The notes below the pieces were generated by a model, which did not search any database, had not been told where the DNA came from, and saw only the letters and a list, made by a program, of their open reading frames with translations. This document shows, in pieces, positions 21,401-36,567 of a DNA stretch of 64,000 nt. The DNA is from Pempheris klunzingeri. Its lineage: Eukaryota > Chordata > Actinopteri > Acropomatiformes > Pempheridae. How positions within the stretch are numbered: the stretch's first letter is position 1; each line of letters opens with the position of its first letter. The DNA is taken from the NCBI RefSeq assembly GCF_042242105.1, contig NC_092013.1, forward strand, positions 18,592,618-18,656,617, in the 5' to 3' direction. The translations under genes and the position numbers were made by a program.

Positions 21401-21437
21401 GCCCTGGTGATGCGCTGCGGCTTCTTCGGCGAGACAT
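15484..21437 (-). CDS. ncoa5: Nuclear receptor coactivator 5, with an N-terminal RRM
   Basis: NCOA5 is a nuclear transcriptional coregulator that binds oestrogen receptor and related receptors. Coding exons in transcript order: 21437-21269, 20988-20881, 19886-19823, 18044-17811, 17722-17604, 17335-17206, 17048-16849, 16736-16532, 16430-16339, 16049-15484; about 628 residues. Residues 1-25 are an RS leader and about 28-100 an RNA recognition motif (RNP2 IFVGNL 30-35; RNP1 FRGFGFVQF 61-69). An Arg/Asp/Ser-rich region follows (about 112-250), then an anticodon-binding-like domain (about 255-345, with VGRKVRDLGMVVDLIF), a Gln/Pro-rich tail, and the conserved motif GINFDNPSVQKALDTLI near the end. 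From memory the human protein lacks the RRM, but homology begins exactly at the exon 4/5 junction (SPPRRAPYG against SPTRRDPYG). The receptor-box region reads AITLL (402-406) where I recall human LINLL. The start is the first ATG after the acceptor at 21532. Confidence 0.93.
17723..17727 (-). other. ncoa5: NAGNAG acceptor of ncoa5 exon 6
   Basis: The - strand reads ATACAGCAG before AGATGAC. Using the first AG (exon start 17725) inserts one Ser in the Arg/Asp-rich region (Y-S-R-D-D); using the second (exon start 17722) omits it. Both keep frame. Confidence 0.6.
18045..19822 (-). other. ncoa5 intron 4, no feature beyond simple repeats
   Basis: 1.8 kb of AT-rich intron with a poly(A) run near 18537-18551. 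No exon-like open frame with splice sites was seen. Confidence 0.6.
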
Positions 21438-24400
21438 GACTCGATCCCAAGGTTTACTGGTTTCTTGCTTCGTGCGTCTCAAATGCTTGAAAAAGTTTGG
21501 TTCGTTCGAAAATAAATAAGTCGTCCGCGATCCTGAAACGTCAGTGAGTTAAGAGAAGAGATCAAATTCCTTGGAAGGATAAAAGAAGTTTTAGCAGAGC
21601 TGTTGCAGATCAATGTCACATCAAAGTTCACACAATGGAAAAGCTGAATCAAATTCATTTTGAAATGTAGCACATTTTTCATTAGTAGTGCGGATTAAAC
21701 TGCAAATTATTCTGAAACCTTGCGTTAAACATTATTTTTATGGTTCTGCATTTCTCTGGTGCACGATTGCACTGCAGGATATAATTTAGTTCTGACTGCA
21801 ATGGACCTTTATATTGTGAGGGCTTGACTTTAACTACATGAGGGTACAATGTGTTCCACAAACACAAATGAAAGTCCGCAGCGCAAATTCTGTGATACAA
21901 ATTTCCTTATGCAGAGATGTAGCCTTGCATAAGTAGCCCTCTTCACTCATTGTGGTTGAGTGACGCTCAAGCGTCATTTCATGAAGCGCCGCAGAGTAAC
22001 CATTCCTAATCGGACAAAAGTGAACTTGCTGGGCTTTCACCGGTCTTTACTTTTGTTTTTCCAGGAGGGTGGCTATTAGGGAAATTAAACATTTCTCCGA
22101 AACTATCCACAAAAATCGGATAACACTCTGAATGACGTAGTTATTCACCCATCGAAGGGCTTCAATAGGTGGAAATCATTCAAAAAATGTCCCAACATTG
22201 AGCAATTCAATGTGTTTGGGCTAAATTAATTCTCAGTTGATGTCTCCCAAACTGAAATCTGGTATTGTAAAGAAAAGTGTTGGAAAAACAAAGAAAGCTG
22301 AATAAGAAGTGATTTTCAGAGGTGGTAGATCTGTTGTAAAAGGCACACCTTTACTGCACCATGATGTGAATATAGCGAAATAAACTGGCAACATAATTTG
22401 TTACAGTATAGAATAGACTGAACTGGTACATTACATAAAATACAGATCACTCTCTTCATGTTAACCAGTGAGCGTACACTTCCATGTTATGATAGATGCT
22501 AAATTTCCCATGCTAAGAAAGGACAAGGCTACAGAGGCAACTGATGTGAAAAAGCACACCGTGGCGAACGTTTTAGAAAGAGTGAACCTGTACTAGTGGT
22601 GTTAAACAGAAAAACTAAGGCGCACACATCCATGTGTAACTAGTTGCTTCAGGACATGGTGCCTGTCAAAACTGTTAAAAATTGACCGGAAGTTAATGGT
22701 GAAAAAGTCACGATTCACGATACGAAATACGAACCCCCAAAGGTAAACAAAATCGCAAAGTTATGCTGCAGTTGTTGTGAAGCAAATGGCACCGATAACC
22801 ACAGAGATGGACACAGCGTCAAGTCTGCCGTGTGGAAAACTGTTGTGAAACTTTGTCCACAACTTTAGGATTGCAATCAATGCAATCACAAAATGTTTCA
22901 TTATATAAGTTAAGGGTCACAGCGCCCATCCAATCTTGGTCTCGCTGTAGAATTAGTGAGCATTTCAGTGTAGCGATTAGAGACATTTCTTTTCGCAAGA
23001 ACAGTTTGCCAAGTTAAGGCTGTAGGACTTCACGATATCGCTGTTCAGACAACACCAATCAAAACGCAGCATTTGTTTGCATCATCCTCTTCTCTTGAAA
23101 TGGTGAAAACGTCTTGATGAAAATCGCGTTGATGAAACGAAATCACAGGCATATGGTCACCTTGAAAACGCCAAAATTCAAATGTTCAAAGAAACCAACG
23201 CTCATAAAAGTCCCCAGGATGAATTGATGTTTGTGGGATATTCAAGATTGTTTCAGCAAAAGAGAATCTCCTGAGGTTTTCAGTCCCAACACACAAAAGT
23301 TACAAACTGAGGTTGGAAAGTGAGGGCATGTTGTTACATTACACTTATGGTTGGAGGTAATTTACATAAGGCTTTTAGGGAGCTGCCCCTTACATACCTT
23401 AACTTGAACCTGGATGCCCTGGACTCTGTGTTCACATAGTTCAAAAGCAGCAAACGCCTGAAAGGAAACATTTGTTTTTAGATCAATAACTGAAGTAAAT
23501 CACCTCAAATAATAACAGATTACACTTATTACTGTCTCCCAAAGCAGAATCTAATAGACACCAGTGAGATCCATCTACATTTAAGGTCATTAAATCTCTC
23601 AACCACTGAAAAGCAACATTTTTTCTCTTTTGATAAAAACCAACAATAACTTATATAAAAACAGAAACAGTCCAGGTCTTGGTAAGTGTTTTCTACACTT
23701 CATTAAATCCTCCTGGCAGCACAGAGCTGGCAAGAAAAGCACCTGTCCTATCCAGGAACTACAGCAGCCACACAACAAATACTCAAACAAACACGTGTTG
23801 CCTACAGTGTCCAGTGTTTGCTGGGGAGTCGACTAAAGGCAGCATCATGTTGTTATTCTGCTCCTGCTGGGTTCGTCATGAGTGAAGGAGACCACACCTG
23901 AACTAGACAGCATTTCCACTGTGGGGTGGTTTGAGCTGCAGAGCTGAGAGCTCCTGGACGCAGACTTGGGGTTCGTGTGATGTGTTTCTAATAAAACTCT
24001 TTTTGAGTGTTACCGCCTCCGTGCGCGCTCATAAGCTCGTGCGCCACCCGCGAGGCCTGAGCCACGGTGTCACGCGCGGGTACCAACAAAGCTTTGCAGC
24101 GGTCACTCCACCCGCTACGGACCGGGTGATAAAAACAGATAATATATCGATCCTGAGCTGTTTTGTCTTCTAAATCACCATCTGCAGACTAGCACCTTCA
24201 CACACTGCTGTGTTTATTTGTATTAAAGATGGTGGGCACGGATTTAGCTAACGTTTGGTTAACGTCGGCTGTTAGCTACTTAGCTTTAGCTACCTGCTGT
24301 CTTCAAACCAAACGGCTAACTAGCTTCGTAGCTACATCTCCAGCTACACAAGGTAGAGGTACTTCACTGCGTCTGTCGTTATGTTAAAAACAGCCACTCT

Positions 24401-24480
24401 TTACTCACCTTCGCCGTGGATTTTATCTCCGTTCACAGTCTCTCACGGACAGGGACGGCTCGCTGTCTTCAAACGTCTCT
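21438..24480 (-). other. ncoa5: ncoa5 5' noncoding exons and intron 1
   Basis: Exon 2 begins at 21532 after TTTCAG; 21438-21532 is 5' UTR. A first exon is inferred from a strong - strand donor (GCGAAG then GTGAGTAAAG), with its last base at 24409; its 5' end is unknown (roughly 24450-24600). Intron 1 (21533-24408) is AT-rich near exon 2 and GC/CpG-rich near 24000-24120, as expected next to a housekeeping promoter. Confidence 0.6.
23398..23457 (-). other. Candidate unannotated 60-nt exon in ncoa5 intron 1
   Basis: The - strand shows TTTCCTTTCAG, then 60 nt open in one frame (20 codons beginning AFAAFELCEHRVQG and ending QVQVK), then GTATGTAAG. Both splice sites are strong and the length is a multiple of 3. 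The translation loosely resembles the C-terminal half of an RRM. It cannot be read through into exon 2 in that frame (stop at codon 18), so it would be a 5' UTR exon, part of an upstream frame, or a relic. Confidence 0.4.
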
Positions 24481-24492
24481 TCTTCTTCTTCT

Positions 24493-24566
24493 ACTACTTC
24501 ATTTACGGCAGCTAGCCTCTTCTTCTTCGACTACTTCATTTACGGCAGCTAGCCTCTTCTTCTTCT
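24493..24566. repeat. 37-bp tandem duplication at the ncoa5 5' end
   Basis: Two copies of a 37-bp unit (24493-24529 and 24530-24566) containing TTACGGCAGCTAGCC flanked by CTTCTT repeats. They differ only at the last base. Located at or just upstream of the first exon of ncoa5. Confidence 0.9.
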
Positions 24567-24654
24567 GCGGCCACAGCTACCATCCAACCCAGCACCGCCC
24601 CCTACTGACTGGTTATGAAGTAACCGTGAACAGTTTGACCCCCTCCCTCCCTAC

Positions 24655-24740
24655 TGATGTTCGATACCACTGATTTCCTTTCCGATCCGATACTGAGTAA
24701 AATTCAGGCTGGTATCGGCGATACCGATACAGATACCTAT
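24655..24740. repeat. Fish dispersed repeat with GGTATCGGCGATACC core
   Basis: Contains TTTCCGATCCGATACTG and the near-palindrome GGTATCGGCGATACC followed by GATACAGATACC. I recognise this pattern from many teleost repeats, probably of nonautonomous DNA-transposon type. Confidence 0.5.
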
Positions 24741-27388
24741 ATTTTATGCGACTACACCTAACATGTCTAACAAAAGAAGTGTATTTCAAATCATAGCTTC
24801 CTTAAGAATATAAGAGTAATTTGTTTATTTATTTATTTATTTTAAACTCTGAAGTATATTGAGGAAGCGGCCTCATTTACAATATAGCCGAGTTAATACA
24901 GCAATAGAAAAACCAAACGGAGGACACAATCATACAAAATATGTGAAAATGGTGTACAATTATAAAAACATTAAAATAAATTCTTCTTTAATTATTAAGA
25001 GCCACTATAAAGATGCAAACTTGGGTCTTAATTCATGTTACATGAACATGTTAAGATGAAAATACTGAACATGTAAATAACACAGCATCCAACATTGACA
25101 CTGTTGTTCCCTCTTTCACAGGTTTTTGTTAACGTTCTGCCATTCTGTCCACAGACTGTGACTGACTGAGAGCACGGAGCAGCGTGGATGTTAATCCTCC
25201 ACTGTAGACTATTTCTCAAATTAGGCTGTAAGTCGTGTCTAAGACTGGCATGTGTTTCTGCTACAGGTATTTTGGAAAAATGTCAATGTAGCCTTCATTA
25301 TTTTTTGACATCAGTTTCTTCCACATTATCTGTTTTTCTATCATGTTGAGGAAGTTGCTTATGCTTGTGCTGATCTCCTCGACCACCTCTGAAAACCAAA
25401 TTTGTGCTGACACTGTTCCTCCTCCTGCAGCTTCATCCATTTTTCCCTGTTAAAAAGGTGTTTTTGGTAAGTCTTTTCTAATCCAGGTCAAGGGTCTAAG
25501 GACAGCGGGTGTTGGAAACTGTACAGCTTGTGAAGCCCCCTCAGGTGAATTGTTGCTTTGGACTATATATAAATAACATTTTACCGCTTTGTGATTGGAT
25601 GCAAGGAAGATAATACATAATGGTTCTGAGACACTTTAGTTTCTTCCAGTGGAAAGGCTCAGTGCCAAGATAAAAGGCAGCAGCAGCAGCAGCAGCTTCA
25701 TGAATGCGTTGCCCAGTCATCTATAGTAAGTGACCTGATTTAAAGATGAATGAGCCCACTGGACTAATGGGCCTCCCCTCACTTCTATATAATGTATATC
25801 ATGAGTGGATTTCCTTGTATACAATAACATTAAGAGTTGTGTAGGTGTTACAGTGATTCGTATTCATTTTTCATTCTTTTCCTTCCCATCTTTCCTTTCA
25901 GTCTTTCTTGGGTGGGTGAACTCGGGGCCCCATGGCCTTGGGCTTCATATTTCCATATTGTGACGGCTAAACACAGAAACGTATGTGATGTGAATACAGG
26001 ACAGTGTGTTTGACTACCTGCAAACTCTGTCAGAAGTGAGATGAGTAACACTGTCAGCTGATCAAGATCTTGAGGAAAAGCAGCAGAGCAACAGTAATCA
26101 ACAGTGTCTATGTGTCCCGGGGCAAAGCTTCCACACCAAAACATTTTTTATCCACAGCTAAAAGATTACTCTGAATTATTCACATACTATTAAATGCTTA
26201 TCAACAACATTTTGATCTGTTTTTCAGTCATTTATCAATTAAAACTGGTTCTATCATTTGAGATGTTAAGACGGGCAGCTCGTCTGTAAGCTCTGCTGTT
26301 TGTCAGACAAAACAACATCACTTTGTATAGACTAAAGGACTGATCCACTAAACAAAAAATACTCCGATAATAATGACAACAGTCAGTTACCTACCAAAAT
26401 AACCAGAAACTACAACAGTTAAAGCTGGAAGTATTTCTACTCTATTGGAAATGTGAGTCACTTTGCAGATTTAGATTATCAATATAAAATATAATCAGCT
26501 AATCATCATTGGGTGTTTGACATATTTCGATGCTAATATTTTTACTTGAGTAAGAGTTTGTAGTTTTAATTGTTTGCTGGTTATTTTGTTTCTGTGATGA
26601 AAGCTGTCAGGTGATGCTGCGTTCATGTCATTTCGGAGATAGCGGAATTACGAGGTTTAATTTCTACATAGCGGTCAAATCGATGTCCAAATCGTACCCT
26701 GATCACGAGAAGGACTATTTCTAAATCTGACCAAACATTCATATCAACACAAGTAAAAACCAAGCAAACATGGATGCCTCTCGTCTGCAAGACTCCAACT
26801 TTCAAGGTGATTAAACCCGAATTGAAAAGACGAACAGTTACATGATCATCGTGCTGCATTATCAGCCCTCACACGACCAACTCTGATGTTAATGCACAAC
26901 CATCTTCACTTGTCCAGTCATGTGAACGCTCAAAAGTCACAAACATGTAAATATTCCCCATCTGTACTTTCCGCCCCATGCGACTTGAACGTGTCAGGGT
27001 TGCCAGGTTGGGATACTGTAAGCTTCAGCTTGTATGTGGTAATAATATAAATTATGGCATCACCTGAGATTTAATTGGAAAAACATTTCACTCAACGTAA
27101 CGTAACGTATTTTCAAAAGTCTCCGAGAAACTATTATTGTAATAAATACGTATTTTCAAACTTTTTGGCTCTACTGTTTTCTGTCGTTCAGCATTAGAGC
27201 ATTTTAAGTTGCTTCTCTCAATTGAGAGACACTTAACAGTTAAATGTGTTTTCTGTCTATTCAGGACAACCCCGAGCTCACACACCACGGCACATTTGTC
27301 CAGGCTGGTCTGGTTTGTGTGCTGGGAGGAGTCACTCACATACCTGGCAACACTGACGGCCGCTTTGTTAACGCTTCATAGAGCCAAG
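24741..27388. other. Intergenic region between ncoa5 (-) and capza1 (+)
   Basis: 2.6 kb separating two divergent promoters. Seen: ATTT repeats near 24824-24842, a short (CAG)6 at 25678-25695, and a 59-codon open frame on the - strand (separate entry). The last 150 bp before the capza1 ATG would hold its 5' UTR and promoter; no TATA box is obvious. Confidence 0.6.
25261..25440 (-). other. 59-codon open frame with protein-like composition, unassigned
   Basis: ATG at 25440 and TAG at 25263-25261. It begins MDEAAGGGTVSAQIW and ends in FPKYL. A central stretch rich in Glu, Ile, Ser and Lys could form an amphipathic helix. An acceptor-like TTTTTAACAG lies 6 nt before the ATG. I do not recognise it. 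A chance frame of this length is quite possible, and it could also be a transposon remnant. Confidence 0.25.
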
Positions 27389-32629
<5,241 letters not shown>

Positions 32630-33500
32630 AAGGCAGAGGATGCAGAGGTTACGACAAGCTAGTTGGACAGAAGCTGAAGCTCGCGCAAACATGTGTGACT
32701 CAAAATAACGTACTGTATGTCCCTGTAAGAGAGACGTGTGTTTTTGGTTTTGTTTTTTCAGAGAATGACAGCTTCCATCATGCACTACGAGGGGATGCCT
32801 TCATTTTAAAACGACATTGAGTGGTGTAACTGTCGCTCATTTGCAAACATATATATATATAATTTTTTTTTTTTTTAACAAATGATGCCTTTAGTGACAC
32901 TGTGAAAGTTTGGGTCATTCCCTGCTTTTCTAATTCTCACAGTCACATGTTAAACACACACAGTCTCTGATCCCTCTGTGCTGTAGATGGACTCACATCC
33001 TCCCAAAACACCCTGACCTTCATGTAGCAACTAATTTACCCTCTTCATAACATAAGTGATATTCTTTAAGAGCTTCCAGTACCTCTATAGTTTTTTTTAT
33101 CAAGAGAGGGCAAATATTGTATGCAATTCGATTTGTCAGCCGACTGGAGAGAAACTTGACAGCACCAAATTATGCAGTTTATATTTCAGTCCGAAGATCT
33201 CATGTGTTTATATTTATGCATCCCTGTGGACGTGGGGTTGTAGCCAGCGGACATGCCAAAGCATACATGTTTCTTTTCCCATTCCTGTTCTGTGTTCCCT
33301 CTTGAGGTTTAGTTCTTTCACTTCTCTCACGCTTCGGGTGATTGATGATCCATCTATACCCCCCCTTCACCCTGTGGACTGATAAAGTATTGGTGTCCTC
33401 CTGCCAGCTGTTTGCCTTCAGCTTTTGCTATATTTTTTATACAGACTGTAAGTACATTTATTATTCATGAAATAAAAATATGGTCTTTGAGCAATGGTGA
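32630..33500 (+). other. capza1: capza1 3' UTR
   Basis: About 0.85 kb from the stop codon to the poly(A) signal AATAAA at 33471-33476, which is followed by a GT-rich stretch (GGTGTGTGTATTTTTTT, about 33519-33535). Confidence 0.7.
33471..33476 (+). terminator. capza1: Poly(A) signal of capza1
   Basis: AATAAA 842 nt after the stop codon, with a downstream GT/T-rich element. Confidence 0.7.
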
Positions 33501-33985
33501 TCATTTACGTTCCACATGGTGTGTGTATTTTTTTGGAGTGTTTGGGGGTACTAGATGTTTTCTTCTGGATTGCGGAAATCTGAGCGAAGGAGCTCAAACA
33601 CACTCTGATTTTGACTTTTTAGGCCAAAAAGAAAATGAATTTAAATGAAAGGATTTGATGCTCTGGCACCAGGCCATAATGTAGTGAGATACAGTTTGCA
33701 GAATATAATTAAGTAGTAAAATCTGTCTTAGTTTGGTCATCAGCTAGTCAGAATTTTCTGGCTACAGCCCTGGCTTCATAAACATATTGCAAAAGTATTT
33801 TCAAAATAAAAACACCAAATTTTTGACGGTTCAGCCTCTCCAGTGTGAGGGCTGACTACTTTCCCTGTTTTACTTCACAGTGATACATTTGGGTTTTGTC
33901 TGTTGGTCGGACAAAGATATTAAACAAAGTCCCCGTTTATTCCAGGAAAATGTGAAGATCATTTTTGGCTATTTTCTGAGGTTTA

Positions 33986-35634
33986 CAGTCGTATGAAAAA
34001 GTTTGGGCACCCCTGACAATTTCCATTATTTTCATTTCTAAATCATGAGGTGTTTGGATCAGCAATTTCATTTTGATTTATCAAATAACTGATGGACACA
34101 GTAATATTTCAGTAGTGAAATGAGTTTTATTGGATTAACAGAAAATGTGCAATATGCATCAAAACAAAATTAGACAGGTGCATAAATTTGGGCACCCCAA
34201 CAGAAAAATCACATCAATATTTGGTAGAGCCTCCTTTTGCCAAAATAACAGCCTCTAGATGGTTCCTATAGCCCCTAATCAGTGTCTGGATTCTGGATGA
34301 AGGTATTTTCGACCATTCCTCCTTACAAAACATCTCCAGTTCAGTTCGGTTTGATGGTTGCCGAGCATGGACAGCCCGCTTCAAATCATCCCACAGATTT
34401 TCAATAATATTCAGGTCTGGGGACTGGGATGGCCATTCCAGAGCATTGTACTTGTTCCTCTGCATGAATTCCTGAGTAGATTTTGAGCAGTGTTTTGGGT
34501 CGTTGTCTTGTTGAAGTATCCAGCCCCGGCGTAACTTCAACTTTGTGACTGATTCTTGAACATTATTCTCAAGAATCTGCTGATATTGAGTGGAATCCAT
34601 GCGACCCTCAACTTTAACAATATTCCCAGTACCAGCACTGGCCACACAACCCCACAGCATGATGGAACCTCCACCAAATTTTACTGTGGGTAGCAAGTGT
34701 TTTTCTTGGAATGCTGTCTTCTTTTGCCGCCATGCATAACGCCCCTTGTTATGACCAAATAACTCAATCTTTGTTTCATCAGTCCACAGCACCTTATTCC
34801 AAAATGAAGCTGGCTTGTCCAAATGTGCTTTTGCATACCTCAAGCGACTCTGTTTGTGGCGTGTGTGCAGAAAAGGCTTCTTCCGCATCACTCTCCCGTA
34901 CAGCTTCTCCTTGTGCAAAGTGCGCTGAATTGTTGAACGATGTACAGTGACACCATCTGCAGCAAGATGATGTTGTAGGTCTTTGGAGGTGGTCTGTGGG
35001 TTGTCTTTGACCGTTCTCACCATCCTTCGCCTTTGCCTCTCTGATATTTTTCTTGGCCTGCCACTTCTGGCCTTAACAACAACTGTGCCTGTGGTCTTCC
35101 ATTTCCTCACTATGTTCCTCACAGTGGAAACTGACAGCTGAAATCTCTGAGATAGCTTTTTGTAGCCTTCCCCTAAACCATAACATTGAACAATCTTTGT
35201 TTTCAGGTCATTTGAGAGTTGTTTTGAGGCCCCCATGTTGCCACTCTTCAGAGGAGATTCAAAGAGAAGAACAACTTGCAATTGGCCACCTTAAATACTT
35301 TTTCTCATGATTGGATGCACCTGTCCATGAAGTTCAAGGCTTAATGAGCTCACCAAACCAATTTTGTGTTCCAATTTATCAGTGCTAAGTAGTTACAGGT
35401 ATTCAAATCAGCAAAATGACAAGGGTGCCCAAATTTTTGCACAGCCTATTTTTCACATCTTATACAATTTCATACAACTTAATATTGCTACACTAAAAAT
35501 CTTTGTCTGGAAAATACCCCATTACTTAGCTTTTATTAGAAAATGAATGGCATGCCACTGTGAGCGTTTTCTGTGCAGACAGAGTAAATTATTATGCAGC
35601 CTCAGAGGGGTGCCTAAACTTTTTCATACGACTG
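33986..35634 (-). mobile_element. Complete Tc1-like DNA transposon (1,649 bp)
   Basis: Flanked by TA at 33984-33985 and 35635-35636, the target-site duplication of Tc1/mariner elements. The ends are inverted repeats: the left starts CAGTCGTATGAAAAAGTTTG, and the right, read on the - strand, matches with one G/A difference over about 29 bp. Inner copies of the GGGCACCC motif lie at about 34185-34198 and 35423-35433, oriented as direct repeats within each arm. This is an IR/DR layout with two presumed transposase sites per end. It carries an uninterrupted transposase gene and sits between capza1 and mov10. Confidence 0.95.
34214..35236 (-). CDS. Tc1-like transposase, DD34E, apparently intact
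   Basis: Cut-and-paste transposase of 340 residues, the usual Tc1 length, starting MGASKQLSND with a good Kozak context (GCAACATGG). The open frame extends further upstream but has no earlier ATG. Paired helix-turn-helix DNA-binding region at about 1-115, with an AT-hook-like SGRPRK (58-63) and a basic run ERQRRR (66-71) that may act as a nuclear signal. Catalytic triad: D153 (WTDET), D244 (QQDNDPKH) and E279 (NIIENLW), with exactly 34 residues between the second Asp and the Glu. The glycine-rich KFGGGSIMLWG is present (186-196). No stop or frameshift was seen, so the copy is young or still active. Family name not assigned. Confidence 0.93.
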   Translation of the reverse strand: MGASKQLSNDLKTKIVQCYGLGEGYKKLSQRFQLSVSTVRNIVRKWKTTGTVVVKARSGRPRKISERQRRRMVRTVKDNPQTTSKDLQHHLAADGVTVHRSTIQRTLHKEKLYGRVMRKKPFLHTRHKQSRLRYAKAHLDKPASFWNKVLWTDETKIELFGHNKGRYAWRQKKTAFQEKHLLPTVKFGGGSIMLWGCVASAGTGNIVKVEGRMDSTQYQQILENNVQESVTKLKLRRGWILQQDNDPKHCSKSTQEFMQRNKYNALEWPSQSPDLNIIENLWDDLKRAVHARQPSNRTELEMFCKEEWSKIPSSRIQTLIRGYRNHLEAVILAKGGSTKY

Positions 35635-35636
35635 TA

Positions 35637-36567
35637 TATGCTGCATTAAGCGATTGATCGAATAGTGGAGAAAATTATCAGCAGATGCTAATAAAATAAT
35701 AAAATTAACCGTTAGTTGCAGCCCCAGTTTAGATTATCAATGAAAAATACCAAAAATGATCTTGCCCCAAGTGCTCAAATGTGAAGTTTTACTTGTTTGT
35801 ATTATTGAAAATTAAAAAGCTTTGGGTTTTGGACTGGCATTAGCTGGGCAAAAAGAACTATCTGAAGAAATCACTTAGGGCTAGGCAATAGGAAAAAATA
35901 ATCATAGTGTCAAAGGGTATGACATAAGGCAGAGGTACTGGCCCACTTCACATGGTAAACCCATGGACTGATCTGGTCTGAGGAGTCAGTGGACTCTGAA
36001 CCTGCTGCTGCTGGTTATGTGGCCAGCACATCTTAGGGAGCGTCAACAACAACATGTCTCAGGATACAGGTGCTCTCCTCATATAAGACATAAAGGGACA
36101 TTTAAACTTTGGCTAAACTTCGTCAGAAATACAAAGACGGAAGTCTTCGCGCTAAACTCGCTCATTTCGACGTCATGTCGTGTGTTATTTTCGGTGTGTG
36201 TGTGTGTTTTCGCTCTCCGGGTGTAAAACAATTGCAGACGCTCCCTTGCTGAGACCGTTGGAGAGCGTTCATCAGCTGAGATATTTGCGCCAAACTGCGC
36301 CAAATAGTAGATGTACAAATGATTAAAACTATGATTCAACCTAAAAAATCAATCAAATGAATCGATGCCCGTTTGACAGCTGAGCTCCCACAAGCTGCCA
36401 ATATGCGCAAAAGTCGCGCAAAACACGTCACCTGGAAATATGGTCCGTACATGTCAGAGCACCAGCAGCTACATTTTATTACTTCACCAGATAGTTGACG
36501 GTAGCAGGTCAGCTGATGAACTTCCTCATCTGAGTGAGCCGATAGTCAGGAGCTGTAACACGTCAAC
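35637..36567 (+). promoter_or_regulatory. mov10: mov10 upstream region
   Basis: 0.9 kb between the transposon and the mov10 ATG. Two GCGCCAAA motifs (36287-36294, 36297-36304), each matching the E2F consensus, are spaced 10 bp apart about 270 bp before the ATG. A CRE-like CGACGTCA lies at about 36168-36175. No TATA box was recognised. Any noncoding first exon cannot be placed. Confidence 0.4.

Noticed and set aside
25261-25440. Assignment of the 59-codon frame to BRK1/HSPC300
   Set aside because: A faint resemblance (Trp followed by an Ile/Ser-rich helix) is too weak to support the name; left unassigned.
35237-35281. N-terminal extension of the transposase frame
   Set aside because: The extended frame begins with TTG; the first ATG (35236) gives the standard 340-residue length with a good Kozak context.
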